The translations under genes were made by a program, and so were the position numbers. Of a stretch of 64,000 nucleotides of DNA, positions 45,935 to 54,502 are shown in pieces (position 1 is the stretch's first letter; each line of letters starts with the position of its first letter). The stretch lies in assembly GCA_002423025.1 (NCBI GenBank), contig DIUN01000038.1, forward strand, positions 1 through 64,000. Reading direction: 5' to 3'. The DNA comes from Sphingomonadales bacterium UBA6157. GTDB taxonomy: Bacteria; Pseudomonadota; Alphaproteobacteria; Sphingomonadales; Sphingomonadaceae. Under the pieces are notes generated by a model. It had not been told where the DNA came from, searched no databases, and saw only the letters and a program-made list of their open reading frames with translations.

Positions 45935-48568
45935 TCAACCGAACGTGCGCTGCCACCAGCCCTTGCGAGCCGGAGCGGCGGGCGCGCCCTCTGCCTCAGC
46001 CGTGGCCGGGGCCTCGGTTGCGGCAGCGGCTTCCACCTGGGGCTCAGGCGCTGCGGCCTCCGCGGCGGCCTTGGGCTTGCGCGGCGCACGCTTGGGCTTG
46101 GCAGCCTCGGGCGCGGCTTCGGCGACCGGCTCGGGCGCCGCTACGGCGACCGGCTTTGCAGCAGCGGGCTTTGCGGCAACCGCCTTGGCAGCCGCAGGCT
46201 TGGCTGCGGGCTTGGCAGCGGCCTTGGAGGGGCGCTTGCGAATCGCCTTTGCGGCGGGCTCGGCGGCAGCCTCCGCAGGGGCTTCCACAACTGGCTCGGC
46301 CACGACTTCGGCAGTTGCTTCCACCTTGGCCTTGCCACCACGGCGGCGCGACGGCTTGGCCGGTGCAGCTTCGGGCTCGGGCGCTGCAGCAATCACCGGT
46401 GCCGCTTCCACGGCCTCGATCACGGCTTCGGCTTCCGTTGCGGCACCTGGCTTGCGGCGGCGCGGACGGCGCGGCTTGGCACCGGCTTCCCCGGCGCCTT
46501 CCGCAGCCGGGGCGGCAGCAGCAGCCACGGCTTCGGTTTCACCAGCTTCGGCCACGGCTTCGCCATCACGCGGCGCGCCTTCACGCTTGCCACGGCGGCC
46601 ACGACGACGGCGCTTGCGATCACCGCGCTCGCGCTCGGTGCCGGTATCGGCTTCCTCGCCAGCATCCGCGGCTTCAACAGGCTCGGCGCCCTCTTCCGCG
46701 GGTGTTGTCGCTTCGGCAGCTTCGTCCTTGCCGGGCTCGCGGTCACGGCCACCGCCACGACGGCGACGGCGCTTGCCGTTGCGGCCACCACGGTCCCGCT
46801 CGCCGCGTTCGCCGCGCTCGGCCCGCTCCTCGTCGGTCTCGTCCTCGTCGCCTTCTTCGGAGACGAAATCATCGGGATCATCCTCGATCCGCACCGGTAC
46901 CGGCAGGGCGCGCATGTCCACCTTCTTGGTGGGCGGCGGGCCGCCGGCATCGATGGCGAAGTTCGGGCCGATGAGCGACTCATCCGGCACGGTGACGATG
47001 GTGACGCCGTAAAGCTCCTCAAGCTCGGCAAGCTCGATGCGCTTGCGGTTGAGGATGTAGACAGCCACTTCATCGCCGGCGCGCAGCGTGAACTCGCTGG
47101 CGCGGCCGCGCAGGGCCTCGGCTTCCAGCGCGCGCAGGGCGGCCAGCGCCGCCGATGCGACCGAGCGCACCATGCCGGTGCCCTCGCACATCGGGCAGAT
47201 ATGGGTGGAGGCTTCCAGCACGCCGGTGCGCAGGCGCTGGCGGCTCATCTCGAGCAGGCCGAAGGCAGAGATGCGGCCGATCTGCACGCGGGCGCGGTCG
47301 TTGCGCATCGCGTCCTTCATGGCCTTTTCCACGCGGCGGATGTTGCCGGTGTTCTCCATGTCGATGAAATCGATGACCACGAGGCCGGCCATGTCGCGCA
47401 GGCGCAGCTGGCGGCCGATCTCCTCGGCAGCCTCCAGGTTGGTCTTGGTGGCGGTTTCCTCGATGCCATATTCGCGGGTGGAACGCCCGGAGTTGATATC
47501 GATGGAGACCAGCGCCTCGGTCGGGTTGATGACGATATAGCCGCCGGACTTCAGCTGCACGACCGGCTGGTACATGCCCTCAAGCTGCGCCTCGACGCCG
47601 AAGCGCTGGAACAGCGGCACATTGTCGGAATATTCCACCACCTTGGGCGTGTGCCCGGGCATCAGCATCGACATGAAGCGCGAAGCGGCCTCATAGCCCT
47701 CGGGGCCTTCCACCAGCACCTGCTCGATGTCGCGATGGTAGATATCGCGGATGGCGCGCTTGATGAGGTCCGAATCCTGATGGATCAGCGCCGGCGCCGA
47801 TGATGACAGGGTGCGCTCACGGATCTCGTCCCACAGGCGGGTGAGATAATCGAAATCGCGGCGGATATCCTCGGAGCTGCGCTTGAGGCCGGCAGTGCGG
47901 ACGATGGCGCCCATGCCCTGCGGCAGCTTCAGTTCCGACATGATCGACTTGAGGCGCTTGCGATCGGCCAGGTTGGAGATCTTGCGCGAGATGCCGCCGC
48001 CATGGGCGGTGTTGGGCATCAGCACGCAATAGCGGCCGGCGAGGCTGAGATAGGTGGTGAGCGCCGCGCCCTTGGAGCCGCGCTCCTCCTTCACGACCTG
48101 GATCAGCAGCACCTGGCGGCGGCGGATGACTTCCTGGATCTTGTAGCGGCGGCGCAGCGACTGGCGCTTGCGGCGCAGAGCATCGGTCGGCTCGTCATGC
48201 TGGCCACCGGTTTCAGCGACTTCCTCGCCATCCTCGTCCTCATGGTGATGGTCATCACCATGGTTGTCCTGCTCGGCGGCCAGCTCGGCCTCCTCGCGCA
48301 GCAGGGCTTCGCGATCCTCACGGGGAATCTGGTAATAATCCGGGTGGATTTCGGAAAAGGCCAGGAAGCCGTGGCGGTTGCCGCCATATTCGACAAAGGC
48401 CGCCTGCAGCGACGGCTCGACGCGCGTTACCTTGGCGAGATAGATGTTGCCCTTGAGCTGCTTCCTGTCGGCAGCTTCGAAATCAAACTCTTCGATTCTT
48501 TGTCCGTTGACCACCGCAACCCGGGTCTCCTCCGGGTGGCGGGCGTCGATCAGCATGCGTAGTGACAT
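45935..48568 (-). CDS. rne: ribonuclease E
   Basis: 877 residues. It is the central endonuclease for mRNA decay and rRNA processing and the scaffold of the degradosome. The catalytic half includes the S1 region (GNIYLAKVTRVEPSLQAAFV), the DNase-I-like segment with INPTEALVSIDINSGRST and VVIDFIDMENTGNIRRVE, and the zinc link THICPMCEGTG. The S1 domain is interrupted at about residues 95-138 by a highly acidic, His-rich insert (DDHHHEDEDGEE). The last ~350 residues are low-complexity, alternating Arg-rich and Ala/Pro/Glu-rich, ending ARKGWWQRTFG, the RNA- and partner-binding scaffold. GGAG lies upstream of the ATG at good spacing. Confidence 0.95.
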   Translation of the reverse strand: MSLRMLIDARHPEETRVAVVNGQRIEEFDFEAADRKQLKGNIYLAKVTRVEPSLQAAFVEYGGNRHGFLAFSEIHPDYYQIPREDREALLREEAELAAEQDNHGDDHHHEDEDGEEVAETGGQHDEPTDALRRKRQSLRRRYKIQEVIRRRQVLLIQVVKEERGSKGAALTTYLSLAGRYCVLMPNTAHGGGISRKISNLADRKRLKSIMSELKLPQGMGAIVRTAGLKRSSEDIRRDFDYLTRLWDEIRERTLSSSAPALIHQDSDLIKRAIRDIYHRDIEQVLVEGPEGYEAASRFMSMLMPGHTPKVVEYSDNVPLFQRFGVEAQLEGMYQPVVQLKSGGYIVINPTEALVSIDINSGRSTREYGIEETATKTNLEAAEEIGRQLRLRDMAGLVVIDFIDMENTGNIRRVEKAMKDAMRNDRARVQIGRISAFGLLEMSRQRLRTGVLEASTHICPMCEGTGMVRSVASAALAALRALEAEALRGRASEFTLRAGDEVAVYILNRKRIELAELEELYGVTIVTVPDESLIGPNFAIDAGGPPPTKKVDMRALPVPVRIEDDPDDFVSEEGDEDETDEERAERGERGERDRGGRNGKRRRRRGGGRDREPGKDEAAEATTPAEEGAEPVEAADAGEEADTGTERERGDRKRRRRGRRGKREGAPRDGEAVAEAGETEAVAAAAAPAAEGAGEAGAKPRRPRRRKPGAATEAEAVIEAVEAAPVIAAAPEPEAAPAKPSRRRGGKAKVEATAEVVAEPVVEAPAEAAAEPAAKAIRKRPSKAAAKPAAKPAAAKAVAAKPAAAKPVAVAAPEPVAEAAPEAAKPKRAPRKPKAAAEAAAPEPQVEAAAATEAPATAEAEGAPAAPARKGWWQRTFG

Positions 48569-49002
48569 TATTATGCTCCATGGCGCGGCGGCCCCGGCCC
48601 GAAACCGGGTGGAGGCGGCGGCGCATATGACTGCCAGCGCCGCGCCGACCGGACGGTCGCGCTACGGGCTGGGCGGATTGTTGCAGGACTGTGAGAATGG
48701 GAGCCGGCGCAGGCCACGACACCGCCAAGGCCGGAAGCGCCTGCAAGGCGGCTCCCGATCGACGATGACATGCTGCGCTCATCCGGCCCCTGACTTTCAA
48801 ATCTATGCCCGGCCTCGACCCCGGCCGGGAGTGCGTGTTCTCAAGGCCTTGCGCCAAACATCGCCTTTGCAGGCAACAGGACGAAAGGCCCGGAAATGAC
48901 AGCGGCCAAGCCACTGTTACGCTACAGGTAGCAGCGCATGGCCGGTGCGGCAAGTGCGGGCGAGATGTTGGCACATGACGGCGGCGCTGCGGCGCGCGCA
49001 CG
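48569..49002. other. rne upstream region and long leader
   Basis: About 430 bases without a recognisable gene between rne and the rpsD terminator. It holds a perfect 7-bp hairpin, CCCGGCC (48808-48814) with GGCCGGG (48823-48829), and a small one, GCTAC-AG-GTAGC (48921-48932). rne mRNAs in proteobacteria often have long structured leaders through which RNase E controls its own mRNA; this region may serve that role, but I could not place the promoter. Confidence 0.4.
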
Positions 49003-49039
49003 AAAAAGGCGCTGGCCGCCCCTTGGGCAGCCAGCGCCT
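49003..49039 (-). terminator. rpsD terminator
   Basis: Read on the minus strand, AGGCGCTGGC (49039-49030) pairs perfectly with GCCAGCGCCT (49016-49007) and is followed by TTTTTC. It is a strong intrinsic terminator about 40 bases after the rpsD stop. Confidence 0.88.
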
Positions 49040-49056
49040 GATGTTCGTTCCGAAAG

Positions 49057-49093
49057 CTTAGCGCGAATAGAATAAACCTTAGCGCGAATAGAA
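49057..49093. repeat. 16-bp direct duplication of the rpsD 3' end
   Basis: CTTAGCGCGAATAGAA occurs at 49057-49072 and 49078-49093, five bases apart. The second copy is the end of rpsD including its stop codon (FYSR-stop); the first lies just downstream. The rpsD tail has therefore been locally duplicated without altering the protein. Confidence 0.85.
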
Positions 49094-49690
49094 TTCGACG
49101 ACGAGGTTCGGTTCCATCTTCACCGGATAGGGCACTTCATCCAGCGTCGGGACGCGGATGTAGGTGGCCTTGGGGCCGTCCATGGTGACATATTCCGGCA
49201 CATCACGCTCGGTGAGGCCCTGGGCTTCCATGACCAGCGCCATTTCCTTGGCCTTGGCGCCGAGCTCGACGACATCACCCGGCTTCACCTTGGCGGAGCC
49301 GATGTTGCAACGGCGGCCGTTGACCAGGATGTGGCCGTGGTTGACGATCTGGCGGGCCGAGAAGATGGTCGGCGCGAACTTGGCGCGATAGACCACCATG
49401 TCGAGGCGCTGCTCGAGCAGGCCGATGAGGTTCTGCGAGGTATCGCCCTTCATGCGGACGGCTTCGTCATAAACCTTGCGGAACTGCTTCTCGGTGACAT
49501 CACCGTAATAGCCCTTGAGCTTCTGCTTGGCCTTCAGCTGGATGCCGAAGTCCGAGATCTTGCTCTTGCGGCGCTGGCCGTGCTGGCCTGGGCCATATTC
49601 ACGCTTGTTGACCGGGGACTTGGGACGGCCCCAGATGTTCTCGCCCATACGGCGATCAAGCTTGTACTTTGCGTTATGACGCTTGCTCAT
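49079..49690 (-). CDS. rpsD: 30S ribosomal protein S4
   Basis: 203 residues. S4 is a primary binder of 16S rRNA and nucleates assembly of the small-subunit body. The N-terminal region MSKRHNAKYKLDRRMGENIW and the S4 RNA-binding domain (LEQRLDMVVYRAKFAPTIF, ARQIVNHGHILVNGRR) are intact. It lacks the N-terminal zinc-finger cysteines, as in the usual alphaproteobacterial form. It is a single-gene unit here, divergent from rpoZ, with its own terminator, rather than inside the alpha operon. Confidence 0.97.
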   Translation of the reverse strand: MSKRHNAKYKLDRRMGENIWGRPKSPVNKREYGPGQHGQRRKSKISDFGIQLKAKQKLKGYYGDVTEKQFRKVYDEAVRMKGDTSQNLIGLLEQRLDMVVYRAKFAPTIFSARQIVNHGHILVNGRRCNIGSAKVKPGDVVELGAKAKEMALVMEAQGLTERDVPEYVTMDGPKATYIRVPTLDEVPYPVKMEPNLVVEFYSR

Positions 49691-49856
49691 GATAACTCGC
49701 TTTCAACTTGCTGCTGTCCGGCACCTGCCAGCCGCGAGGCCTGCAAGCACCTTCAGGTTCTGACGAACCGTGATCCCCGGCCTCGCACCGCCTGACGCAA
49801 AGGTCGGGCGCGGCCACTGCTTCACCGGGGGTGCAGGGCCAATTGCGAAGCGGCGG

Positions 49857-49944
49857 GGGCTAGACCAAGCCGGCGCATCCGTCAAGCTCTGGCACCGGCG
49901 GCGGTGCCGGAAAGCTTGACTCTGCCGGCCCCATCCGCCATGTG
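49857..49944. promoter_or_regulatory. divergent rpsD/rpoZ promoter region with nested palindrome
   Basis: A 40-bp nested inverted repeat spans 49881-49920: outer arms GTCAAGCT and AGCTTGAC, inner arms GGCACCG (49891-49897) and CGGTGCC (49902-49908). The outer arms give TTGAC facing outward on both strands. On the minus strand TTGACG (49885-49880) is followed 17 bases later by TAGCCC; on the plus strand TTGACT (49916-49921) is followed 17 bases later by CATGTG. Both could be -35 boxes with weak -10 elements for rpsD and rpoZ. The promoter calls are inferred. Confidence 0.4.
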
Positions 49945-49976
49945 CCGCGCTTCCCAAAGACCCGGAGATTACCGCC

Positions 49977-50318
49977 ATGGCGCGCGTTACAGTCGAGGAT
50001 TGCGTCGACAAGATCCCGAACCGCTTCGACCTGGTGCTGCTGGCTGCAACCCGCGCCCGTGCCATCTCCAGCGGTTCCGAACTCACCGTTGATCGCGATC
50101 GGGACAAAAACCCGGTCGTCGCCCTGCGCGAGATCGCTGAAGAGACGGTGGCTCCCGAGTTCCTGCGCGAGGCGCTTGTCACCTCGATGCAGCGCGTTGT
50201 CGCCAATGAGGATGACACGCCGGATGCCATCGGTTCGCTCTCGGCCTCGGCTGAAGCCCTGCGGATCACGGCTGCACAGCCGCCGCGGAACCAGAACCTG
50301 GGTCCGGATTACGAATAG
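49977..50318 (+). CDS. rpoZ: RNA polymerase omega subunit
   Basis: 113 residues. Omega helps assemble RNA polymerase by chaperoning the beta' subunit and forms part of a ppGpp binding site in proteobacteria. Signature sequence: ARVTVEDCVDKIPNRFDLVL, RARAISSG and KNPVVALREIAE. CGGAGA lies upstream of the ATG. The (p)ppGpp synthetase gene lies 700 bases downstream on the same strand, but a strong terminator and an opposite-strand gene separate them, so they are not one operon here. Confidence 0.96.
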   Translation: MARVTVEDCVDKIPNRFDLVLLAATRARAISSGSELTVDRDRDKNPVVALREIAEETVAPEFLREALVTSMQRVVANEDDTPDAIGSLSASAEALRITAAQPPRNQNLGPDYE

Positions 50319-50412
50319 TCGCGGCAGCGCCCAAGGCTCGCCTTGGGCGCCGACTCGCGGCTATTCCGGCCAGCGAGGCGGTTGGCCTGGCCAACCGAAC
50401 TCGTCTGACGTC

Positions 50413-50439
50413 AGCGCGGGCTTTGCCCGCGCTTTTTTT
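50413..50439 (+). terminator. rpoZ terminator
   Basis: AGCGCGGGC (50413-50421) and GCCCGCGCT (50425-50433) form a perfect 9-bp stem with a TTT loop, directly followed by six more T. A separate perfect 11-bp hairpin with a two-base loop (GCGCCCAAGGC, 50327-50337, with 50340-50350) sits between the stop codon and this terminator. Confidence 0.92.
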
Positions 50440-50454
50440 GCGCGCTGAAACGCC

Positions 50455-50910
50455 CTAGCGCCGCTTCACGAACTTGAGCGCCACCCCGTCCGCCTCGCGC
50501 CGCCCCTGCCACGCGCCATCCTCATCCCGCACGAACCGCGCCAGCACCCGGCCGCCCCGGTCCGCCAGCAGCACCTCCTCCCCCAGCAGCCGCCAGCGCG
50601 TCGCGGTGAAAAACCCCTCCGGGCACGTCGCGCCCACGGTTGCGCTGCGCAGCCCGCCGCTCCAGGCATGGTCCCGCAGCGTCACCTCGCAGGCCCGCCC
50701 GCCGGCCGCCAGCCCGAGCTGCCAATCCCCCAGCATCCGCGCCGGCGAGACTGGCGGCAGCAAGCGCTTCGGCGGGGCTTCAGGAGCAACTTCGGCTGCC
50801 ACCCCGGCTTGCGGCGCTTCGGCCTCGGCCGCCGGCGCAGGCGCCCGCTGCCGCGCCACCACCACCGGCATTTGCGCCCCGGCCAGCATCATCAGCGCCA
50901 GACCCAGCAT
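50455..50910 (-). CDS. AprI/Inh-family metalloprotease inhibitor-like protein
   Basis: About 151 residues. A signal peptide (LGLALMMLAGAQMPVVVA) and an Ala/Pro/Glu-rich linker precede a small beta-barrel matching the Inh pattern: MLGDWQLGLAAGGRACEVTL, ATCPEGFFTATRWRL, and ADRGGRVLARFVRD, with a likely Cys-Cys disulfide. Inh proteins sit in the periplasm and block serralysin-type proteases that leak back. No such protease is encoded nearby. The ATG ending at 50910 is chosen over one five codons upstream because GGGGAGTGACG sits right before it. It is convergent with rpoZ. Confidence 0.75.
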   Translation of the reverse strand: MLGLALMMLAGAQMPVVVARQRAPAPAAEAEAPQAGVAAEVAPEAPPKRLLPPVSPARMLGDWQLGLAAGGRACEVTLRDHAWSGGLRSATVGATCPEGFFTATRWRLLGEEVLLADRGGRVLARFVRDEDGAWQGRREADGVALKFVKRR

Positions 50911-51018
50911 CGTCACTCCCCACACAACACGCCGCGCCAGCAGAGGCCCCGCGCGCGCCTTTCGTCAAGCTGCGTATCACAGGTTGCGTATGCCCCCCGC
51001 ACACCCCAATATCCCAGC

Positions 51019-53124
51019 ATGTTGCGGCAGTATGAACTCGTTGAGCGCGTAAAAGCCTATGATCCTGATGCCAATGAGGATCTGCTGAACCGCGCCTATG
51101 TGTTCTCCATGCGCGCCCATGGCAGCCAGCTGCGCGCCAGCGGCGACCCGTATTTCAGCCATCCCATTGAAGTGGCAGGTATTCTTACCGGCCTGAAGCT
51201 GGATGACGAGACCATCGCCACCGGCATCCTGCACGATACCATCGAGGACACGGTGGCGACGCAGGAGGAGATCAACCGGCTGTTCGGGCCGAGTGTCGGC
51301 CGGCTGGTGGATGGCGTCACCAAGCTCAGCCGCATCGAGGCGCAGACCGACAGCGAGCGCCAGGCCGAGAACCTGCGCAAGTTCCTGCTCGCCATGTCCA
51401 CCGATATCCGGGTGCTGCTGGTCAAGCTGGCGGACCGGCTGCACAATATGCGGACGCTGCGGCACATCAAATCCGAGGAGAAGCGCCGCCGCATCGCGCG
51501 CGAAACCATGGATATCTATGCGCCGCTGGCCGAGCGCATCGGCATGTACGGCTTCATGGACGAGCTGCAGGAGCTGGCCTTTGCCGAGCTGGAGCCGGAA
51601 GCGCACGAGATGATCACCTCGCGGCTGGAAAAGCTGCGGACCAGCGGTGGCGACACGGTGGCGCGCATCGCCTCGGGCATCAAGCTGGTGCTGAGCCAGA
51701 AGGGCATCGATGCCGAGGTGATGGGCCGCGAGAAGCGCCCCTATTCCATCTGGCGCAAGATGCAGGGCCGGCAGATGACCTTCGAGGCGCTGTCCGACGT
51801 GATGGCCTTTCGCGTTATCGTGGATGACGAGGCGGAGTGCTACCGGGCGCTCGGCGTGGTGCACGGCCGCTGGCCGATGGTCTTCGGCCGCTTCAAGGAT
51901 TTCATCTCGGCGACCAAGCGCAACGGCTACAAGAGCATCCACACCACGGTGATGCACAATGAGAATGCCCGCATCGAGGTGCAGATCCGCACCCAGCGCA
52001 TGCACGAGGAGGCCGAGAACGGCCTGGCCGCGCACTGGGCCTACAAGCAGGGCGGCGATGGCGCCTCGGCGCGCGAGGCCTACCCCTGGCTCGATGACCT
52101 GCTCGAGATCCTGCACGATGCCGCCACGCCCGAGGAGCTGCTGGAGAACGCCCGGATGGCGATGTTCCAGGACCAGGTGTTCGTGTTCACCCCCAAGGGC
52201 GCGCTCTACCAGCTGCCGCGCGATTCCACGCCGGTGGACTTCGCCTATGCCGTGCACTCGGACCTTGGGGACAGCTGCGTGGGCGCCAAGGTGAATGGCC
52301 GGGTGGTGCCGCTGCGCACCCGGCTCTCCAACGGCGACCAGGTCGAGATCTTGCGCTCCAAGCAGGCCGCGCCCGATCCGGCGTGGGAAGGCTTTGTCGC
52401 CTCGGCCAAGGCCCGCTCGGCAATCCGCCGCCATGTGCGCAACAAGGCGCTGCAGGAGAGCCATGCGATGGGCCACAAGCTGCTCGATTCGCTGGCCATC
52501 CGGCTCAAGATCGCGCTCGGCGAGGATGTGCTCGGGCCGGCGCTGGGCCGGCTGAAGCTGGCGGACCGGGCGGCGCTGGAGCTGGCCATGGCACGCGGCA
52601 ACCTGAGCGATGCGCAAGTGTCCGAAGCGCTGGTGCCCGGCTCGACCGCGGGCCAGAAGCCGCGCCGCAAGCGCGGCAAGCCTGGGCCGGCGGCCGTCTC
52701 CATCCATGGCCTGACACCGGGCGTGGCGTTCGATCTCGCCCCCTGCTGCCACCCCATCCCGGGGGACAGGATTGTCGGCATCCGCCATGCCGGCCAGCCG
52801 ATCACGGTGCACACCATCGATTGTGCGGTGCTGGCCGATGAGTCCGGCGAGTGGCTGGAAGTCTCCTGGGGCGAGGAGACCGACGGCGCCATCGCGCGCA
52901 TCGCCGTGGTGGTGCACAACCAGACCGGCGCGCTGGCCTCGCTCACCGCCTCGCTGGCCGCGCACAATGCCAACATCGTCAACCTGGCGCTGAAGCACCG
53001 GGACCGCGAGTTCCACACCGATGTCATCGACATCGAAGTGGAGGACCTGAAGCACCTCACCGGCATTCTCGCGGCGCTGCGCAACGTGAATGCCATTGTC
53101 TCCGCCGAGCGGATGCGCGGCTAA
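51019..53124 (+). CDS. bifunctional (p)ppGpp synthetase/hydrolase (Rsh/SpoT)
   Basis: 701 residues. The HD hydrolase domain contains YFSHPIEVAGIL, GILHDTIEDT and KLADRLHNMRTL. The synthetase domain contains EKRPYSIWRKM, MAFRVIVDDEAECYRALG and DFISATKRNGYKSIHT. A TGS domain (VFVFTPKGALYQLPRDSTPVDFAYAVH), the Cys-containing region DLAPCCHPIPGD and a C-terminal ACT domain follow. Both catalytic domains look intact, so it can make and degrade the alarmone, as the single Rsh enzyme of alphaproteobacteria does. ATG 51019 gives the usual N-terminus; the upstream open frame overlaps the antisense inhibitor gene and is rejected. Confidence 0.95.
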   Translation: MLRQYELVERVKAYDPDANEDLLNRAYVFSMRAHGSQLRASGDPYFSHPIEVAGILTGLKLDDETIATGILHDTIEDTVATQEEINRLFGPSVGRLVDGVTKLSRIEAQTDSERQAENLRKFLLAMSTDIRVLLVKLADRLHNMRTLRHIKSEEKRRRIARETMDIYAPLAERIGMYGFMDELQELAFAELEPEAHEMITSRLEKLRTSGGDTVARIASGIKLVLSQKGIDAEVMGREKRPYSIWRKMQGRQMTFEALSDVMAFRVIVDDEAECYRALGVVHGRWPMVFGRFKDFISATKRNGYKSIHTTVMHNENARIEVQIRTQRMHEEAENGLAAHWAYKQGGDGASAREAYPWLDDLLEILHDAATPEELLENARMAMFQDQVFVFTPKGALYQLPRDSTPVDFAYAVHSDLGDSCVGAKVNGRVVPLRTRLSNGDQVEILRSKQAAPDPAWEGFVASAKARSAIRRHVRNKALQESHAMGHKLLDSLAIRLKIALGEDVLGPALGRLKLADRAALELAMARGNLSDAQVSEALVPGSTAGQKPRRKRGKPGPAAVSIHGLTPGVAFDLAPCCHPIPGDRIVGIRHAGQPITVHTIDCAVLADESGEWLEVSWGEETDGAIARIAVVVHNQTGALASLTASLAAHNANIVNLALKHRDREFHTDVIDIEVEDLKHLTGILAALRNVNAIVSAERMRG

Positions 53125-53177
53125 GGCGCAGGCCGAGAGAGTCGCATCCCGCCCCCAACCCTGCTAGGCGCGCCCCC

Positions 53178-53762
53178 ATGATGACCGAAGCCGAAATCCT
53201 TGCTGAATTCCGCGCCGCCGAAGCCCTGCTCGAAGGCCATTTCATCCTTTCGTCGGGGTTGCGCTCCTCGCGCTACCTGCAGTGCGCGCGGGTGCTGATG
53301 GACCCGGCGCGGGCGACCCGGCTGGCCGAGGCGCTGGCCGAGAAGATCCCCGCCGAAGTGAAGGCGCAAGTCACCGCCGTCATCGCCCCGGCGATGGGCG
53401 GGCTGATCTGCGGCCATGAGCTGGCGCGGGCGCTGGGCGTGCTCTCGATGTTCGTCGAGCGGCCCACCGGCACCTTCGAGCTGCGCCGCGGCTTCCGGTT
53501 GGAGCCGGGCCAGAAGGTGCTGCTGATGGAGGATGTGGTGACCACCGGCCTCTCCTCCCGCGAGGCGATTGCAGCGGTGAACGCGGCGGGCGGCAATGTC
53601 ATCCATGCCGCCTCGCTGGTCGATCGCTCCAATGGCACCGCTGATCTTGGCGTGCCGTTCACGCCGCTGCTGCGCCTCGATGTGCCGAGCTACGCGCCCG
53701 ATGCGCTGCCACCCGAGCTCGCCGCCATCCCCGCCATCAAGCCCGGAAGCCGTGCGGCATGA
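53178..53762 (+). CDS. pyrE: orotate phosphoribosyltransferase
   Basis: About 194 residues. It joins orotate to PRPP to form OMP in pyrimidine synthesis. The PRPP-binding signature VLLMEDVVTTGLSSREAI and the N-terminal GHFILSSGLRSSRYLQCARV are typical. There are two adjacent ATG codons at 53178 and 53181; either may be used. It starts the operon pyrE-pdxJ-acpS-lepB-AI-2E transporter, overlapping pdxJ by four bases (ATGA). Confidence 0.95.
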   Translation: MMTEAEILAEFRAAEALLEGHFILSSGLRSSRYLQCARVLMDPARATRLAEALAEKIPAEVKAQVTAVIAPAMGGLICGHELARALGVLSMFVERPTGTFELRRGFRLEPGQKVLLMEDVVTTGLSSREAIAAVNAAGGNVIHAASLVDRSNGTADLGVPFTPLLRLDVPSYAPDALPPELAAIPAIKPGSRAA

Positions 53763-54502
53763 GCGGGCACCTGAGGCTTGGCGTCAACATCGATCATGTC
53801 GCCACCATCCGCAACGCCCGCGGCGGCCTGCATCCGGACCCGGTGCGCGCCGCGCTGATGGCCGCCGAGGCCGGCGCCGATGGCATCACCGCGCACCTGC
53901 GCGAGGACCGGCGCCACATCACCGATGCCGATCTTGACCGGCTGGTGGGCAGCATCAGCCTGCCGCTCAACCTGGAGATGGCCGCAACAGACGAGATGCT
54001 GGCGATTGCGCTCTCCCACAAGCCGCACGCTGCCTGCATCGTGCCCGAGCGCCGCGCCGAGCGCACCACGGAAGGCGGGCTGGACGCCGCCGGCCAGCAC
54101 AATGTGCTCGCCCCCATCGTCAGCCGCCTGCAGGATGCCGGCATCCGCGTCAGCCTGTTCATCGCGCCCGAGGCGCACCAGCTGGAAGCCGCTGCCCGGC
54201 TTGGCGCGCCGGTCGTGGAGCTGCACACCGGCCCCTATGCCCATGCCATCACCGAGGAGGAGATTGCGACCGAACTGGCCCGGCTGGTCAAGGCGGCGGA
54301 CCATGGCGCCTCGCTCGGGCTGGAGATGCACGCCGGGCACGGCCTGACTTTTGACAATGTGCGCCCTGTGGCGGCGCTGCCGCAGCTGGCCGAGCTCAAT
54401 ATCGGCCATTTCCTCATCGGCGAGGCGGTGTTCACCGGCCTTGGCCCGGCGATCAGGCGGATGCGCGCGGAGATGGACGCCGCGCGAGCTGGCAGCCAGT
54501 GA
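53759..54502 (+). CDS. pdxJ: pyridoxine 5'-phosphate synthase
   Basis: 247 residues, TIM barrel. It condenses 1-deoxyxylulose 5-phosphate with 3-amino-2-oxopropyl phosphate to pyridoxine 5'-phosphate. Family sequences include LGVNIDHVATIRNARGG, GADGITAHLREDRRHI, LNLEMAATDEML and ELNIGHFLIGEAVF. It overlaps pyrE and acpS by four bases on each side. The order pdxJ-acpS-lepB is widespread in alphaproteobacteria. Confidence 0.96.
   Translation: MSGHLRLGVNIDHVATIRNARGGLHPDPVRAALMAAEAGADGITAHLREDRRHITDADLDRLVGSISLPLNLEMAATDEMLAIALSHKPHAACIVPERRAERTTEGGLDAAGQHNVLAPIVSRLQDAGIRVSLFIAPEAHQLEAAARLGAPVVELHTGPYAHAITEEEIATELARLVKAADHGASLGLEMHAGHGLTFDNVRPVAALPQLAELNIGHFLIGEAVFTGLGPAIRRMRAEMDAARAGSQ

Noticed and set aside
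45872..47803. Plus-strand frames opposite the rne scaffold region
   Set aside because: The Ala/Pro/Arg repeats keep several frames open. RNase E on the minus strand is unambiguous.
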